Below the pieces are notes generated by a model, which made no database searches, was not told the DNA's origin, and worked only from the letters and a program-made list of their open reading frames with translations. This document shows positions 1-12,147 of a stretch of 64,000 bases of DNA, one piece after another. How positions within the stretch are numbered: position 1 is the stretch's first letter; every line of letters starts with the position of its first letter. The position numbers and the translations under genes are program-made. Source of the stretch: Hysterium pulicare CBS 123377 (Eukaryota; Ascomycota; Dothideomycetes; Hysteriales; Hysteriaceae); NCBI GenBank assembly GCA_000467715.1, contig AJFK01001076.1:96870-160869 (forward strand), written 5' to 3'.

Positions 1-2786
1 AAGCAGACGGGATTCGACACCTTCCAAGGCACTTTTAGCAAGACCGGCTTGTGCCTATGCCTGTGCGAATATCTCTCTCGCCGCCCACACATGACATTTC
101 GGGTATAACGTGGTGAACAGTATAGGCACTGGGCGCCTCAGGGCTGGGATTTCACCAGCCAGAGAGCCCAAGATTCTCAGGTGGAAGTACCAAGAAGCAA
201 TACCCCAACAGACGGACTGGTACAGCTTTTTGTCGCAGAAGCAACGAGGCGTCAAAGATAAGCGACTTGCGCGTGTGAAGGAGCGGAATGCAGCGTAAAG
301 CCGGCGGTGTGAATGGCAGCGTGTCAGCAACGAGAATCCGGTGTTGCGAGGTTCTAAAGTCTTGTATGCAAGGGAGATTGTCAACGTGTGCTGTTATGAC
401 GACGCAGCCGGTTCACTCTTGGAATGCAAGTATCGTCGCAGAAAGATCGAGCGGTCCACGAGACGACAAAATGGATGGAGGAATCGGGGTGGGCCTTGAG
501 AGAAAGGGTTTGGGCGTGAAGATTTCCTGCACAGGCTTCAAGGATGTCACACGGCCGGGTGACAGAGGCGCAGCTAAAGTAACCGCCTGCCGATGTGGTG
601 GAAGCAGGCAGTACGCGGTCACAAACGTCGAGTTCGGGCTCGAGCTGATAGTGGGACTCTGCAGACAGCTAGCTGAGGGAGTTGTGTGGTTGTTTGTAGA
701 GGCGGGCTGCGCGGGAGGTCTTATTGAGATCGATATGATGATGGTGGATGGTGCAGACCACAACCAAAGAAGACTGGTGACGCCGCGGGCTATCCGCCTC
801 AATGATTGCCAGGAATTGGTTCGACGGCGCGAAGCGGATTCAGGTGGCTGACAACCCCTGCTGGACGGGGCCAATATCCTGGCCTTTCGCGGACTCTGCC
901 AGCGCGACGAATGCATGCGAATTCTCGCTGGGCACTCGATGAAAGCTGTGGGCATTGTTCCCAGCTTGTCTGCCCGCCTGGAAGTATGCCGCATGCCTGA
1001 TCGTGGCGCCCCGACATGTACAAGAAAGCGGCGAAAGGAAAGAAAGCAGCCTTTTTGGTGGCTTGAAGAACCCAGTCGTCACCGCGCCAGCAACGGTGAT
1101 CGGCCTGCCCATACATATTGTGTTGCGTGGGACAGAGTCAGGCCGTCCAGGCCGCCTGCACCCGCCCCCATGGACGTCTGTACATTTCCATTGTGTTGCC
1201 GAAGGATCTGAGTTGGGTGGCATCCTTACAGGATTCGGCCTGCCTTGTGGGAGACCGTTTTTTCCAATTCGTCTGTGTTCGGAGATTGAGGACGAAATTC
1301 TATATTTGTTGGAGGCACCGCGGTTAGACGACAAGGATCACCATTGCGTACGGAGATCGAGTTTAGGCTAGATTAAATCATTTCTCAGATCTGACATGTA
1401 GGCTACCTCTGTTGCTCATTATGAATGCTTCAATACGTATTGCACCAGGCTGTGAAACTACAACATTCATATATTTCCAATTCTATGGTGTACACCAAGA
1501 TTAACTTATCTGCCCGCTCCATGTTTCATCTTCAGCAAGCCTAACTCACCGCTATGTACGCCTTGTTAAGGAAGCTGTTCGTCGCTAACATCAGCACAGT
1601 GCGTGAGAGAACCGCCGTCTCGGAAACTAAGTGCGCAGGTCTATTTATGACCCGGTTGGCGGCACAGTTGCGCCTCGAAATAGTATGAAGATGCTTCACA
1701 GGTTCATAACCTTTATAATTTCTGAAACAAGATCCTCCGTCTTTGAGAAGCATGTGGACCCAATATGATGGACCACTGCACCCACTCCAGAGGAATAGAG
1801 TGCCGCGGTGAGTAATAGGTCGTCTGTCTCCTTTGCACCAAAATAGGCCTATACCATGGAGAATAGGAGTAAGGGCCAGAGTGTTGGCAAAGTACATTAC
1901 AAGACGAAGTTGAAATTCGTGCATTTATCATTGATCCCTCTGGGTCGAGTGATCTACAGAGGTGCATCTTAGAGCACTATCATTTGTGAAATGAGTTGGT
2001 TCGCTCGGCTTCGAAAGCTTTCACAAGCCGGGGAAGGCCGGATACCATAGAACACGCAATACGTTTCATCGTTGCTTGAGATACGCTTGTTCGTCGAACA
2101 AGGACGAGTATAGGAGACATCAGACGAGTTGATATGAGTCCAAGAAATCAACATTTTCCGGAATGTCTGTTGCGAACGGCAGTTGAGAATAACCAACTTT
2201 CATCCATCAAGGAGTAAATGAAGGTCACAAGCTGTCGACGTTCTTGGCTTGAGCTGAAAGAGCTGACAATACCGCCAAACAAAGACTGGGGACGTTAACG
2301 TCAGCTGCAACAAAGGTGAGAGGGAGTGCTTACCCCATAGACCTACCGATGTCATTGCTCTAGAGATAACAAAGCCGAGAACAAGAGTGATCGTGTGTAT
2401 CGATGCTCTTCCAGATGCAAGCAGGTATGTTGCGCATATTTTTCATGCCACCGACGAAGATGTGAAGAAAACAGGAAGTGAAAAAGCGAATTTCGAGAAA
2501 GAAGTTTTTCCCGCGTTATATAAGCGAGCTTCGCAGTTGGCACGTGCGTTACTAGCTCCATTGGACGTTTTGAATGTCGATGTGGCTTCAACATCACCAC
2601 CAACAATAAATTTCCGCCACCACTCACCATCTTTTGAATCCTTAGGGCCTTGCATTTACACGAACCAGGAGTAGGATATTCTTTGAGCTCCTCCCCATTT
2701 ACCGCAATTACCTCCAAACATCGCCTCCAAACATTAGATACAATTCTCGAACTTCATATAAAAGTCCGACAAAGAAGCTCTCCATC
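1..2786. other. no supported gene; upstream of SEC62
   Basis: Short ORFs occur on both strands, but none has a recognisable domain, and they overlap one another. I see no spliceable gene. The last few hundred bases are the likely SEC62 promoter and 5' leader. A TATA-like run (ttatataagc) lies near 2516, about 270 bases before the SEC62 start codon, which is rather far for a fungal TATA element, so its role is uncertain. Confidence 0.5.
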
Positions 2787-4095
2787 ATGCCTCCTCCAGT
2801 TCCACCCCCACAACCAGGCCAGCAGCCTACACCAGAGCAGATCGCGATGATGCAGCAGCAACTGGCAGCTGAAGCGCAGAAACGAGGATTAACCGTCCCC
2901 CAATATATCGAACAACTCAAATCACAAGCAATGCAACAGCATCAGCAGCAACAGCAACAGCAACAGCAGCAAGGCCAACAGGGACAACAGCAACAAGGCG
3001 GGCCGCAGCCAATCAATGCTGGACCTCCAAACCCAGCCGCCCTCGCCGTAGCCAACTTCCTCAAATCTCAGGAACTGAAGCCCAGGACTTGTATATTGGA
3101 CGAGAAGAGGAAGGACATGTTTAGAGGTAGGACCGCACTCTCCCTAATCGATTTAACCCAGTAGCTTATACATTTCGAAATTCTAGTCAAACGTGCCCTC
3201 CGCGCCCTCCAATCCCCCGCCTACACGAAAGCTCGCTCAAAGAACCCCCTCCTCCCCGAAGTCAACGACCGCGTCACAGCCGAAAACACATTCAAGCTCC
3301 TCCCACTCTCCCTCCTCGCTCTCCGCATCTCCAAGATTGACCCTGAAGAAGCGCACGCCGGCCACGCGCATGCCAAACCCAAGCGTGTCAAAGGATTGTG
3401 GACGGTGCGAATCGAGCAGCACCAGGAATGTGGTGACGACGATCACTATGTATGGCTATATGAAGGCTCGCAGTGGAAGCAGAAGCTTTATGCGGTTGGT
3501 GCACTGGTGTTGATCATGGCAGTTGTAATGTTCCCGTTGTGGCCGCTGGTTATGAGACAAGGGGTTTGGTACTTGAGTATGGGGATGTTAGGACTCATCG
3601 GTCTGTTCTTCGCTATGGCGATCGTGCGACTCATTCTCTTCGTCATAACCATGTTCGCTGCTCCACCTGGTCTGTGGCTCTATCCCAACTTATTCGAGGA
3701 CGTGGGATTCTTTGATTCATTCAAGCCGCTTTGGGCATGGCATGAGGTACGTTGCTCTGACTGATACCCTACCTTTCTAACTCCCGCTTCTCTCCGAGTT
3801 CTTTCGTCTTATCTTCTGCATCTTTCCCCCGCTTGCATGCAAACAGAGCTCTAACTTTCTACAGAGCCCCGAAGACATCAAAGCCAAAAAACGCGCCAAG
3901 AAGGCCAAGAAAGCAGACAAAGCAGACTCGAACGGCCAACCCAAGAAATCGAAAAACCCAGCCGGTGCTGAATCAGCGCCAGCCGTCCCCGTCACACCAG
4001 CCCCACAACCCACAGGTGCACATTCGGCGCCAAATACCGGAACGCCAGCACAGAGAAGGCTCAGGGCCACGGTTGAGGAGGCCGAGGACGAATAA
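2787..4095 (+). CDS. SEC62: Sec62, ER post-translational translocon subunit
   Basis: Sec62 is a subunit of the Sec62/63 complex that helps Sec61 import finished secretory precursors into the endoplasmic reticulum. The model has three exons, 2787-3126, 3187-3746 and 3865-4095, joining in frame to 376 residues. A Pro/Gln-rich N-terminus with a CAG/CAA-encoded Gln run is followed by the conserved cytosolic domain; the segment AVANFLKSQELKPRTCILD and the later GLWTVRIEQHQE are the parts I recognise. Two hydrophobic helices follow at about residues 216-235 and 243-265, separated by a short loop, with a conserved PGLWLYPNLFEDVGF segment after them. The tail is Lys-rich and then Ala/Pro-rich, as in fungal homologues. 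The start ATG has a good context (catcATGCC). Length fits filamentous fungal Sec62. Transcription converges on the next gene downstream. Confidence 0.93.
2933..2997 (+). repeat. CAG/CAA trinucleotide tract in SEC62 exon 1
   Basis: An imperfect run of CAG and CAA codons encodes a polyglutamine stretch at roughly residues 49-70 of Sec62, interrupted by His and Gly. The mixed codons would make it less slippery than pure CAG. Confidence 0.85.
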
Positions 4096-5121
4096 GTAGA
4101 TTGAGGACCTTCTGGGGCGAAGAGTTGTGGGATAGTGTGTTTGAGAGAGAGGTTGAAAGGGGAAGCGGGAAGCTGCTTTGTCTTCTGAGTATCATATACT
4201 TCATTCTGTTTGTGAGCGCTACAAGGTATATCAGGGAGACACCGAATCCCACCAGCGCGATTCTCATTACTTAGGACATATGGAGCGTTAGGCGTTCGAA
4301 CATTTTAGGAATGTCTACATGTTGTGTAGGTAGGGAAAGGGGGTGGGGTGCATTAAATACCGTAACCCGTCCGTATTGTATAACGCCAAAAATCAAACTC
4401 CTCAATATTTCTTAAATGTCTACCGCAATTGAAGGAGAAGTCGGCGGCACAGAAGAAGCTTCTGGCTCGCGAAGATACTACTGCTTCTGAAAGCAGTCCA
4501 AGGAAAGAGACCTGTGAATATTTGGAGACTTTAATCTTTCACAAATATTGTTATGCTGAACAAGTTTCGTAAGGATATCGTCACTGAGAGATGCGGGCAC
4601 CTATGCTAGCCGAAGTTGAACGCTGCTCTCCTGCTCCAACTCTGTATTACCAACGAGGCATACGTATCCCATGAGGAAGTGTGCTTAGACGACGAAAGCT
4701 TTGCTGGAGAGGGGTCGCATATTTGAGTGAGCATGCTTGGATACATTTGGAGTGGGTTTCGGGGAGACAGCCCGACGGGGCGCCATAGGGGGCATGACAG
4801 TAGTCGCGGGTGCATAAGATTGTCAGGTTGCTTATCACGATGGTTGGAGCCGTTACTGTGCCAGATTCAGGCCAGATAACATGAACAAGTGATATAAAAT
4901 ACAATCCCACCCTTCCTCTCCGATAGTAAACACAATCAATACAAGAAGTAGAGGAACGCCATGACTGAGAAATCCCCATCGCAGTGTTTTTCGATGCCCG
5001 TGCATGCTACGCCGTGCCTTGGATATCTGGAAATTACACCTTGAAAACGCCTCGAAAGTGAAAGAGCCTGAGTACCAGGATGGAATTCCCGTTGGGAAAA
5101 GAGTGGATATGAGCAATCGTA
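4096..5121. other. convergent intergenic region
   Basis: This is about 1 kb between the 3' ends of SEC62 (+) and the coiled-coil gene (-). It should hold both 3' untranslated regions and polyadenylation sites. ORFs on the minus strand at 4606-5116 overlap one another and have no recognisable content. Confidence 0.5.
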
Positions 5122-6241
5122 TTAAGTTTGTATAGACGCATCGGACATCTGGTCGGCAACAGTCATCGTATTGGTTCGACTAATTGGCGGACTGCTGTGC
5201 AGATTCGACGCTGTAACGGGGACGTGCGCTGGGCTTCCGGAATGGGTTTCTGAGAGCTGATGTTCTGTTTCTGTTGTCAGTAAATCCTTTCCAGATGACG
5301 TCAGTACAAGATAACGCACCGATTTCGCGGATCCTGCGTTTGAGCATCTCGTTTTCACGGCGGAGGTTCTGCGTTTCGGCTTGATAGAAAGCAACCTCAT
5401 CTCTAGGTGCATTCCCAAGCAACCATCCTTCACCTTCTGTAGCACCTGCTCCAGACATGGGTCGTAAAGCTGGCGAGCTGATCTGACTGCTTCCACGGGA
5501 CCTATCTGCAATGGAAGAATGTCTGCTGACATTCCCGTAGGCGGGATGTGGAGAGCGTGATCGGGTCTGTGTGGTCGTGTTTGCAAGATTTGCTTGAGAT
5601 GCATGGGCAGATTGGGGGAGGGACATCGAGCGCTCGGATGTAGGCGTGCTATCGTCTATTGCGGAGTTCTGTGCAGCGCCGGCAGCGGCTTGGTTGTTTT
5701 GGAGGGTGAGGATTTGGGATTGTTGTTGGCGGATCATGTTTAGGAGGCGGTTCTGAAGGAATACCGGATTAGCTTCATCTTTGCTTCGACATAGACGATA
5801 GAGGCATACCACTTGGCCTTCTTGCTCATACTCTAACTCTTGGTGCAGCTCCCCTAAGCTGGGCGCTCGCTCATGATGAGGGCTAACAGGCCAAGCTGGA
5901 GCTCTGGCCCTTGCTGACGGACTTATCTGTAATTCACCTGGGCCTGGAAGGCTTGGATCGTTCAAGTTGAGATTCATACGGATGCTTGAACGTCTACGAG
6001 CACGTTCGACATCCCTCCGCATCGTGCCACTACTAGAAGATCGCCGCGACTCTTCATTCTGAATACCGGCGTTCATTGCGGCGGCTGCAGCCAGTGATGT
6101 GGGAGGCGTGTACGAGACGGGCGAAGGAGAGTGGTTTCGGAAAGCCTCAGGTGTGGAAGTTGATGTAGCCATGTTGCGAATTTGAAGTGGTGAACCTGAC
6201 GGGGTTCTGGATGGTGGAAGTGAGTTGAGGTCTGGCGGCAT
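5122..6241 (-). CDS. uncharacterised coiled-coil protein conserved in ascomycetes
   Basis: The function is not known to me. The spliced model has three exons (read on the minus strand: 6241-5810, 5752-5320, 5264-5122) and gives 335 residues. Both introns have clean GT and AG ends; the first (57 bp) is a multiple of three and open, so it can be mistaken for coding. The N-terminus is Ser/Pro-rich and is followed by an Arg-rich stretch (DVERARRRSSIRMNLNLND). A likely coiled coil begins with SLGELHQELEYEQEGQV and continues after the splice with NRLLNMIRQQQSQ. A second predicted coiled coil (FYQAETQNLRRENEMLKRRI) resembles a leucine-zipper-like helix. I recall similar architecture in unnamed Pezizomycotina proteins. 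A DNA-binding bZIP is possible but not shown, because no canonical basic region precedes the second helix. Confidence 0.75.
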
Positions 6242-8322
6242 GGTGGTGGGTGCCGCCTGGAAAGATATATGAAGCCCCGCAAGGATAACAAGGTTTGGCT
6301 AGATGGATGGGTGAGTCGGTCAGGAATGCATAGGCCAAAGGCGAGAACCGTGGAGGAATGTCGAGGTTTCAGGTTGTGGTGAGAGGATGGCGTGGTGTGA
6401 GGTGGGGAGACATTTTGAGGCTCCGCAAGCAGAAGTCCGGGTCACAGCGCACATGACGCTGACAGGACAGCATAAAGAATTGGAAGTGGTCAGAGCAAAT
6501 GCAGGTACAAAGTCAAGTCGAGCGCATGGCCATGCAGACCTTGGATAGATGGTGAGTCACTGGATAGCTGGTCTGAATGGAGAATTGCAGTCCATGTTGT
6601 CGATGGAGCGATGCCCGCCACTCTTCGATGATGCAGGAGGGGTGCGTATGTGCAAGTCGGTATGTTTAACCGGGTACTGTCCCTGGGTGTGAGCTGTGAG
6701 CGCAAGTTATCGCGAGCGATTCTTCGCATGCGAGACTATTTCCAAGCTTGTTGGATTCCAGATGTATGTCGTATCTGAACTGGAACTTCGGTTTAAGCAT
6801 CTGAAGGTCCGGTCTCCAGTCTCCTCCTTTTCGAGCCTCACGATAGTTCGATGCGCACAGTCATGATAGCAGGACCATTCATTCTGCGTCAACGAAGGCA
6901 TTCGCATTAGTGGGCAACACAGCACGTGCATAGTTCGTGACGTTCACGCGTCCCACATGATGAGAGTAGCGATGGCGGAGTGTCGGTGTGATACCTTTCC
7001 ATGATGTGCTGCGTGGTCGTCTGTGGGGAGCAATCGGGCTCCATCTTTAGGGCTGGGTAGCGAGAAAATGTCGACCTAGTCACGGCACTGCAATACCCAT
7101 ACTAGGACTTTATGATCTCACAAGCCGCCGTTGAATGATACCGGACTCCTTGGGAAGCGGGTTACATTGGCCGTCTTCCCGCGCCTTCAAAATCCGTATG
7201 CCTTCCGCAAAAGTAGCAATGTCTTCAAAACGCGCAATGACTTAAATCTGCCCAACAATCCATCAATCCATACATGCAAATATTGAAGGTGCTGGCTTCC
7301 GCAAGACGGCCATGGAACAAGCCATCTGCCGTGCCACGCGCCACCACATTCAATTGAGCGATTCCGATAAGGACGAAGAGATGTCGAGAAACATGAATTC
7401 GCGAATGTTGACAGACGCAGCGAACCGAGGGGCAGCCAAATTGTTGCTTCCGCCCAAGCCCCCCCGCCGCGGTCTCTATCAAAGATCAAACGGCGAGCTC
7501 TTGCTGCCCCGCAGTGCTCCCTCACGAACGCGTGGATAACCTTGACAGCGGCGAAGGTGCACCCTGTCCTGTCCCGTATCGGGCTGCAGCCCCATCACCA
7601 AGCACTGTTTGGCGGCCCTGGATCCGGCTTAGACTGCTTGGCGGTGGAAATGCGATCGTTTAGCGGCAGGTGCTCGTCCTGAAGCGAACAAGTCACCTCT
7701 GGCTTACCCCTGCCAATCTTTGCCAGATGCTTGTCCATAGCTTCGCCGCAGCACTCGGAGCGTTTCTCCAGACGTTTCATGCCCAAAACTCCTCCCTCAT
7801 ACCCTTCTGCTCGGTGAAGGGAGCTCTCTTACCCGGGACTATGTCCTCTACATTCGTTTGAAGTCTGTCTCTCCCTCAATCTAGCCCTTGTGCTTACCAC
7901 GCTCATTATACCTCATTCGCTTGCGAACATCCCGAACTGCGTCGGCATTGCGATCAACTTCTTCACAAAATAAGCCCGGGAGACGTACGATATACACCAT
8001 AGCCAGCCGTCACTCCATTCTCAAGGCTTGTCTATGCGCATGAACAAACACAGCACTCGTCCTTTCGTTCCGCACGCCCTAAACAGGATTTCCTGGCCGC
8101 CACTCCTTAACATATCGTTATATACAATTCTTGTCCCACCAATCTGCCGCACGTACCCGATCTCCAGATATACTACATACAACCAGCCTATTATTTTCCG
8201 GCCCCACAGCTTGACTTGAGGTCACGTCTCTTGCTTGCATCTTTCTTCCTTGTTCAATCCTGGACTACACGGACACGTACATGTAATCCGATCGCCTTGT
8301 GATCTATCAGGCCGTTGACGCT
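6242..8322. other. divergent intergenic region
   Basis: About 2 kb between two divergently transcribed genes, so it presumably carries both promoters and leaders. Stretches from 7860 to 8320 are C/T-rich, as is common upstream of fungal start codons. ORFs at 7187-7539 on both strands are mutually overlapping and unrecognised. Confidence 0.45.
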
Positions 8323-10755
8323 ATGAATCAGGCCAACTTGGCCTCTGCGCGCAACCTCAAGAACCTCGCACCTATTCAAACAAACCTAAATGATGCGCCT
8401 ACACCCTCTCGCTGGCGGCGCACCCGTTCTGACGCCCTTCCAATCGAACCCCCAACTCAACCGCACCTTTCGCCGGCCAACATGCATCTGAAAGCCGAAC
8501 CTAAGCTGGAGCGAACTCGATCCAAAATGTCTCTCTTCAACTTATTTAATAAACCTAACGTAGAGAAGTCAAGAGGACATAGTGAGCCTGGTCTTGCTGT
8601 TCCGATGGGACCACCACAATCGACGAAGCCTTCAACATCACCACCAGCACTGAAACCTAATTCAAATCCTGGTATAGCTAGCGCTGTACCGCGGCCATCA
8701 CCGCCACAGCCGACTCCTTCGGTGAAAACAAAGTCTCGAAACGGGCCAAGTGTGAAGAAACAACCTCTCAATTGGAACCCACCCCCTCTCTTCCAAGCTT
8801 ACCCACAAGCGATCAAGTTTGCCACAGTTCAGGCATGCGTCTTCTCCCCCGATATCTTGCTACGATCACAGAGTCAAAGGAAACAATACAACGCGCTACG
8901 GGAGAAGATGGACAACAGTCAAGATCCCTCGATCTCACCGGAGCGCGATGCTGAGCCAAAGAGATTAGAGAAAGGGAAGGCAGGCCACAAGCGACTTATT
9001 TCCGCATCAGCATTTAGCCCGCCAGAGCTGACCAACAAAATCTACGTGCTAGTCACATCCGGATATGTCCTACAATATTCTGGTGACGGGCCATTTGACA
9101 GATTACCAGAGAAGATACTTCAGTTAGGAAAAGAGTCGGCAGCTTTTGCATCGGATCTCATACCTGGAAAACATTGGGTACTGCAAATTTCCCAATCTGC
9201 AAAGGAGGACGGAACTATTTCCATAGGTCCGCAAAGGTCTTTTCTTTCACGGTTACGCCTTCAGACCGCCAGCATTAGACGGACTGCGACGAGTTTCTTG
9301 TTAGTATTGGAGAGTGCTGAAGAGATGGACTCCTGGATGACTACCGTGCGAAAGGAGATTGATGCACTGGGCGGTATGAAGATGAAAGACGAGGCAGAGG
9401 CGCGTCCCGGCGTGGAGGTGACCGCGGAATTGCGGGAGAAGCCCAGCCATCGCTTTCTTGTGCAGCGAGATCCGAATCGTTTCAATGACCCTTCGTCACC
9501 AGTTCACTCTCCGGCCTTGTCGCCAATTGATTCCCCAACTATTGTCGCCCCGGGCTGGGAAGGAAATCGAAGTCGGACTAATCTGAACGCTTCCGACTCC
9601 GCTTCGTTACAATCTTCAAAACGGGCTTCAGTGCGAATGTCCATGGAGGCCTCATCCATTGCCACCACGATTGTTTCCAATGACCAGCTTCAGTTGAATC
9701 AGCTCAGGGAAAGTTCGAGGTATTCATACATGTCGACGGGATCTGGGACAGTGAATACGTCCCGCAACTCTTCGCCTGCTCCAAGTTCTCCTCAGAAAGA
9801 TACATTTCCGCAGGGCGAAGCTGAGCCCATGCGAAGTGCGACGTCGTTAAGGTCCTTTCACATGAACCCCAGTAACGCCTCTACAGTTCGAAGGAGATCA
9901 ATGCAAACGCTACCCACCACTGATGAGAACATATCTCTGCCGGCAGAACAGCGCACTCTTAAGCCTCAACGACACTCGACTTTTGGGCCACCCGCGCCTC
10001 GGCCACTGCATGAGGTTCGCATCCCCGCATCTGCCTATTTCAATCGATCCTCAGGCATTCGCGTCAGCCAATCTCCAGAGAAATCATCTCCTGGTCTGCG
10101 CAGTGTTAGTGCACCTCCCCCCAGGAATTCCATGATATCGCCACCTCCGCGGGATCCGGCTCCACCGCCAGCTCGACCTCAATCTACCTTGGGAAGCCTT
10201 CCCAGCGCTTCCGCGCTTCCTGCCCATTCCACAAGCCGTGCGACTCCATCAGCGAAACCTTTTCTCCGACCTTTACCAGTTAGGGCACAAACTGGCGATG
10301 GCTCAATTGTCGTTCCAAGGCGATACTCATCCCTAGGGCCCTCGATCCCCCTTGCGGTTGTAGCCAATAACTCCGTCTCGACGCCTCAAAAGTTAGAACC
10401 TCCCCAGGAGTCCTCGACGGGTGACGAAACCAAAAGTGTACCGGCACAATCCTTGCGCCGTCCCACAAGCATGCAGGTCAGAACAAGCCCTGCTCCCTTC
10501 CTCCTATCCGCACGTCCTACAGCTTCGTCCAACCGTGTTGTCTCAAGCACACCCTCTTTCGTGCCAGGACCCCGCGCCTCCACGAACTTTAGTCTACACC
10601 AGAGTCCCTCCATTCCAAGCATGCGACAATCGGCACCGCGGATTCAAACGCGAAAGTCAATGCCCGTAATTGGGCTTCCGCCGCCGGCGCCACCGCCAAA
10701 CATGCCATTACCACCTCCACCTCCGGTGTCCGCGCCGCGATCTTTGTTGGTTTGA
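8323..10755 (+). CDS. large PH-domain protein with disordered Ser/Pro-rich tail
   Basis: This intronless gene encodes 810 residues. The open frame extends a little upstream, but its first in-frame ATG is at 8323 (MNQANLASARNLKN). The N-terminus is basic and Pro-rich. A pleckstrin-homology-like domain spans about residues 225-345; I recognise its strands in NKIYVLVTSGYVLQYSGDG and GKHWVLQISQ, and a closing helix in SAEEMDSWMTTVRKEIDAL. PH domains of this kind bind phosphoinositides or proteins at membranes. The remaining 460 residues are low complexity, rich in Ser, Pro and Arg, and end in a polyproline run (PPPAPPPNMPLPPPPP) that could bind SH3, WW or profilin partners. The cell-cortex signalling role is inference; no catalytic domain is visible. 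Homologues exist in many ascomycetes but I know no established name. Confidence 0.85.
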   Translation: MNQANLASARNLKNLAPIQTNLNDAPTPSRWRRTRSDALPIEPPTQPHLSPANMHLKAEPKLERTRSKMSLFNLFNKPNVEKSRGHSEPGLAVPMGPPQSTKPSTSPPALKPNSNPGIASAVPRPSPPQPTPSVKTKSRNGPSVKKQPLNWNPPPLFQAYPQAIKFATVQACVFSPDILLRSQSQRKQYNALREKMDNSQDPSISPERDAEPKRLEKGKAGHKRLISASAFSPPELTNKIYVLVTSGYVLQYSGDGPFDRLPEKILQLGKESAAFASDLIPGKHWVLQISQSAKEDGTISIGPQRSFLSRLRLQTASIRRTATSFLLVLESAEEMDSWMTTVRKEIDALGGMKMKDEAEARPGVEVTAELREKPSHRFLVQRDPNRFNDPSSPVHSPALSPIDSPTIVAPGWEGNRSRTNLNASDSASLQSSKRASVRMSMEASSIATTIVSNDQLQLNQLRESSRYSYMSTGSGTVNTSRNSSPAPSSPQKDTFPQGEAEPMRSATSLRSFHMNPSNASTVRRRSMQTLPTTDENISLPAEQRTLKPQRHSTFGPPAPRPLHEVRIPASAYFNRSSGIRVSQSPEKSSPGLRSVSAPPPRNSMISPPPRDPAPPPARPQSTLGSLPSASALPAHSTSRATPSAKPFLRPLPVRAQTGDGSIVVPRRYSSLGPSIPLAVVANNSVSTPQKLEPPQESSTGDETKSVPAQSLRRPTSMQVRTSPAPFLLSARPTASSNRVVSSTPSFVPGPRASTNFSLHQSPSIPSMRQSAPRIQTRKSMPVIGLPPPAPPPNMPLPPPPPVSAPRSLLV

Positions 10756-12147
10756 AGATGCAGGAGGATGCCTTACTCACTTTAATTACAATGCTCGTCC
10801 GGACTGCATCTCTCCACCCTTAATAAATCAAACTTTTATTCCGCTCTTTCTACTGGCGTTTTTGAGTCCGAAAGAAGGTTTACTCACGTCTTTATGATCA
10901 TTTCCTCCGTTTTTCAATTGTTTTTTGCTGCTCCTGCATTATACCACTTTATCTACTTTCCTACTGCTAATTTCTTCTCCTCGATGTACTTGTACTACTA
11001 CGACCATTTCCGCGACAACGACGTGCGCGATTCGTTTCTCTTTCTCGATATCCAGGTGCGGAAGAAGCCTCATGATGATTTAAGGGTCGGGATCTTACTT
11101 AATCGACCCAATAAGCCCGGTTTTAGCCGGCGAAAAGGAAGGCATGGGGTGATTGACAGGTTAGGTGGCATGTGGGATGGGACTCGGATGGATGGACTGG
11201 ACGGTCGCATTAAATGTTATCTTGTATGATAGAATTGGTGGTCAATGGTATAGACAAGGTAGCTGAGAATGCTACCCTGTGTTACGCTTTTTCCGTAATG
11301 CCTGCTCTGGAAAACGTGGTTCTGCGCGTCATTTGTGAGATTCCTTGGTTATAAGATTGGGATTATTCGAAGCTTTGAGCTTTCTATTATGAATATTAGC
11401 CTTACAGATATATTTGCAAGGAAGTATGGTAGAGCTTCGACATTCGCTATTGTATCTCTGACCAGTGGAAGCGCCAATGAGGCTCCTGGCCGCTCCCTCA
11501 GTCACACCATTTGAGAAGCCGAAAATGTGCGAAAAGGCGGTGATATTCGCGTTACGCTTCGTGCAATGCCATGCCGCATTCTCCGTTAAGTGTGGAGAAG
11601 AGCCTGCTATATAAGGAGATCCCTCATGCGGTTTCTCCATACTCTGAACATCACACACTCTTCGTAGTTCCAATTCTCTGAAGATTATCTCAATCACTAA
11701 CATCAGCTACTTTCGGACCTACTATCGCTTCTATAAAACTTTCATTTGATACCCTCCCGTACAAATGGAGGTTCCTAACATTTCGTAGGTGAGAACTGGT
11801 TCATGAACGGGCTTCTTGAACCAGCTATCTCCATCTCCTGAAGACCAACTTCCTCCATCTGCTATCGTGGTGCTTTGCATCAATGATGCTCATTCGGGCT
11901 AGTGTGGTACGCTATCGAGCAATGGCCTCGGTTTTCTATCGACGCTGCCGAACCGATCGTCTTGGACGTCATTCGAAGAAGCAAAGGCTCCACCCAGCAA
12001 CTTGATGACTCTTGATAACATCAATCTTCAAGCCAGGCGCGTGAGTATCCTCTCTGCAAATATTTGCTTCTATTGAACTTTCGCGTTCTTCTCTACTCAC
12101 GTTGGCCCCCTCATTTCCTCTGGGTCGAAGCTCACCCGCTGCCAGCT
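10756..12147. other. intergenic, no supported gene
   Basis: This holds the 3' untranslated region of the PH-domain gene and the promoter of the next gene. A plus ORF at 10894-11229 and a minus ORF at 11329-11703 (124 codons with ATG) have no recognisable domain. A TATA-like tatataagg occurs near 11608, but no gene follows it convincingly. Confidence 0.4.

Noticed and set aside
413-1334. Overlapping minus ORFs up to 193 codons
   Set aside because: Several frames on both strands are open together, the products are low in recognisable content, and no splice-consistent gene could be built.
8299-8322. N-terminal extension of the PH-domain protein
   Set aside because: The open frame there begins with GTG, not ATG; nuclear fungal genes start at ATG, so 8323 was used.
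11329-11703. 124-codon minus ORF with ATG
   Set aside because: No domain and unusual composition; it lies between the 3' end of one gene and the promoter of the next.
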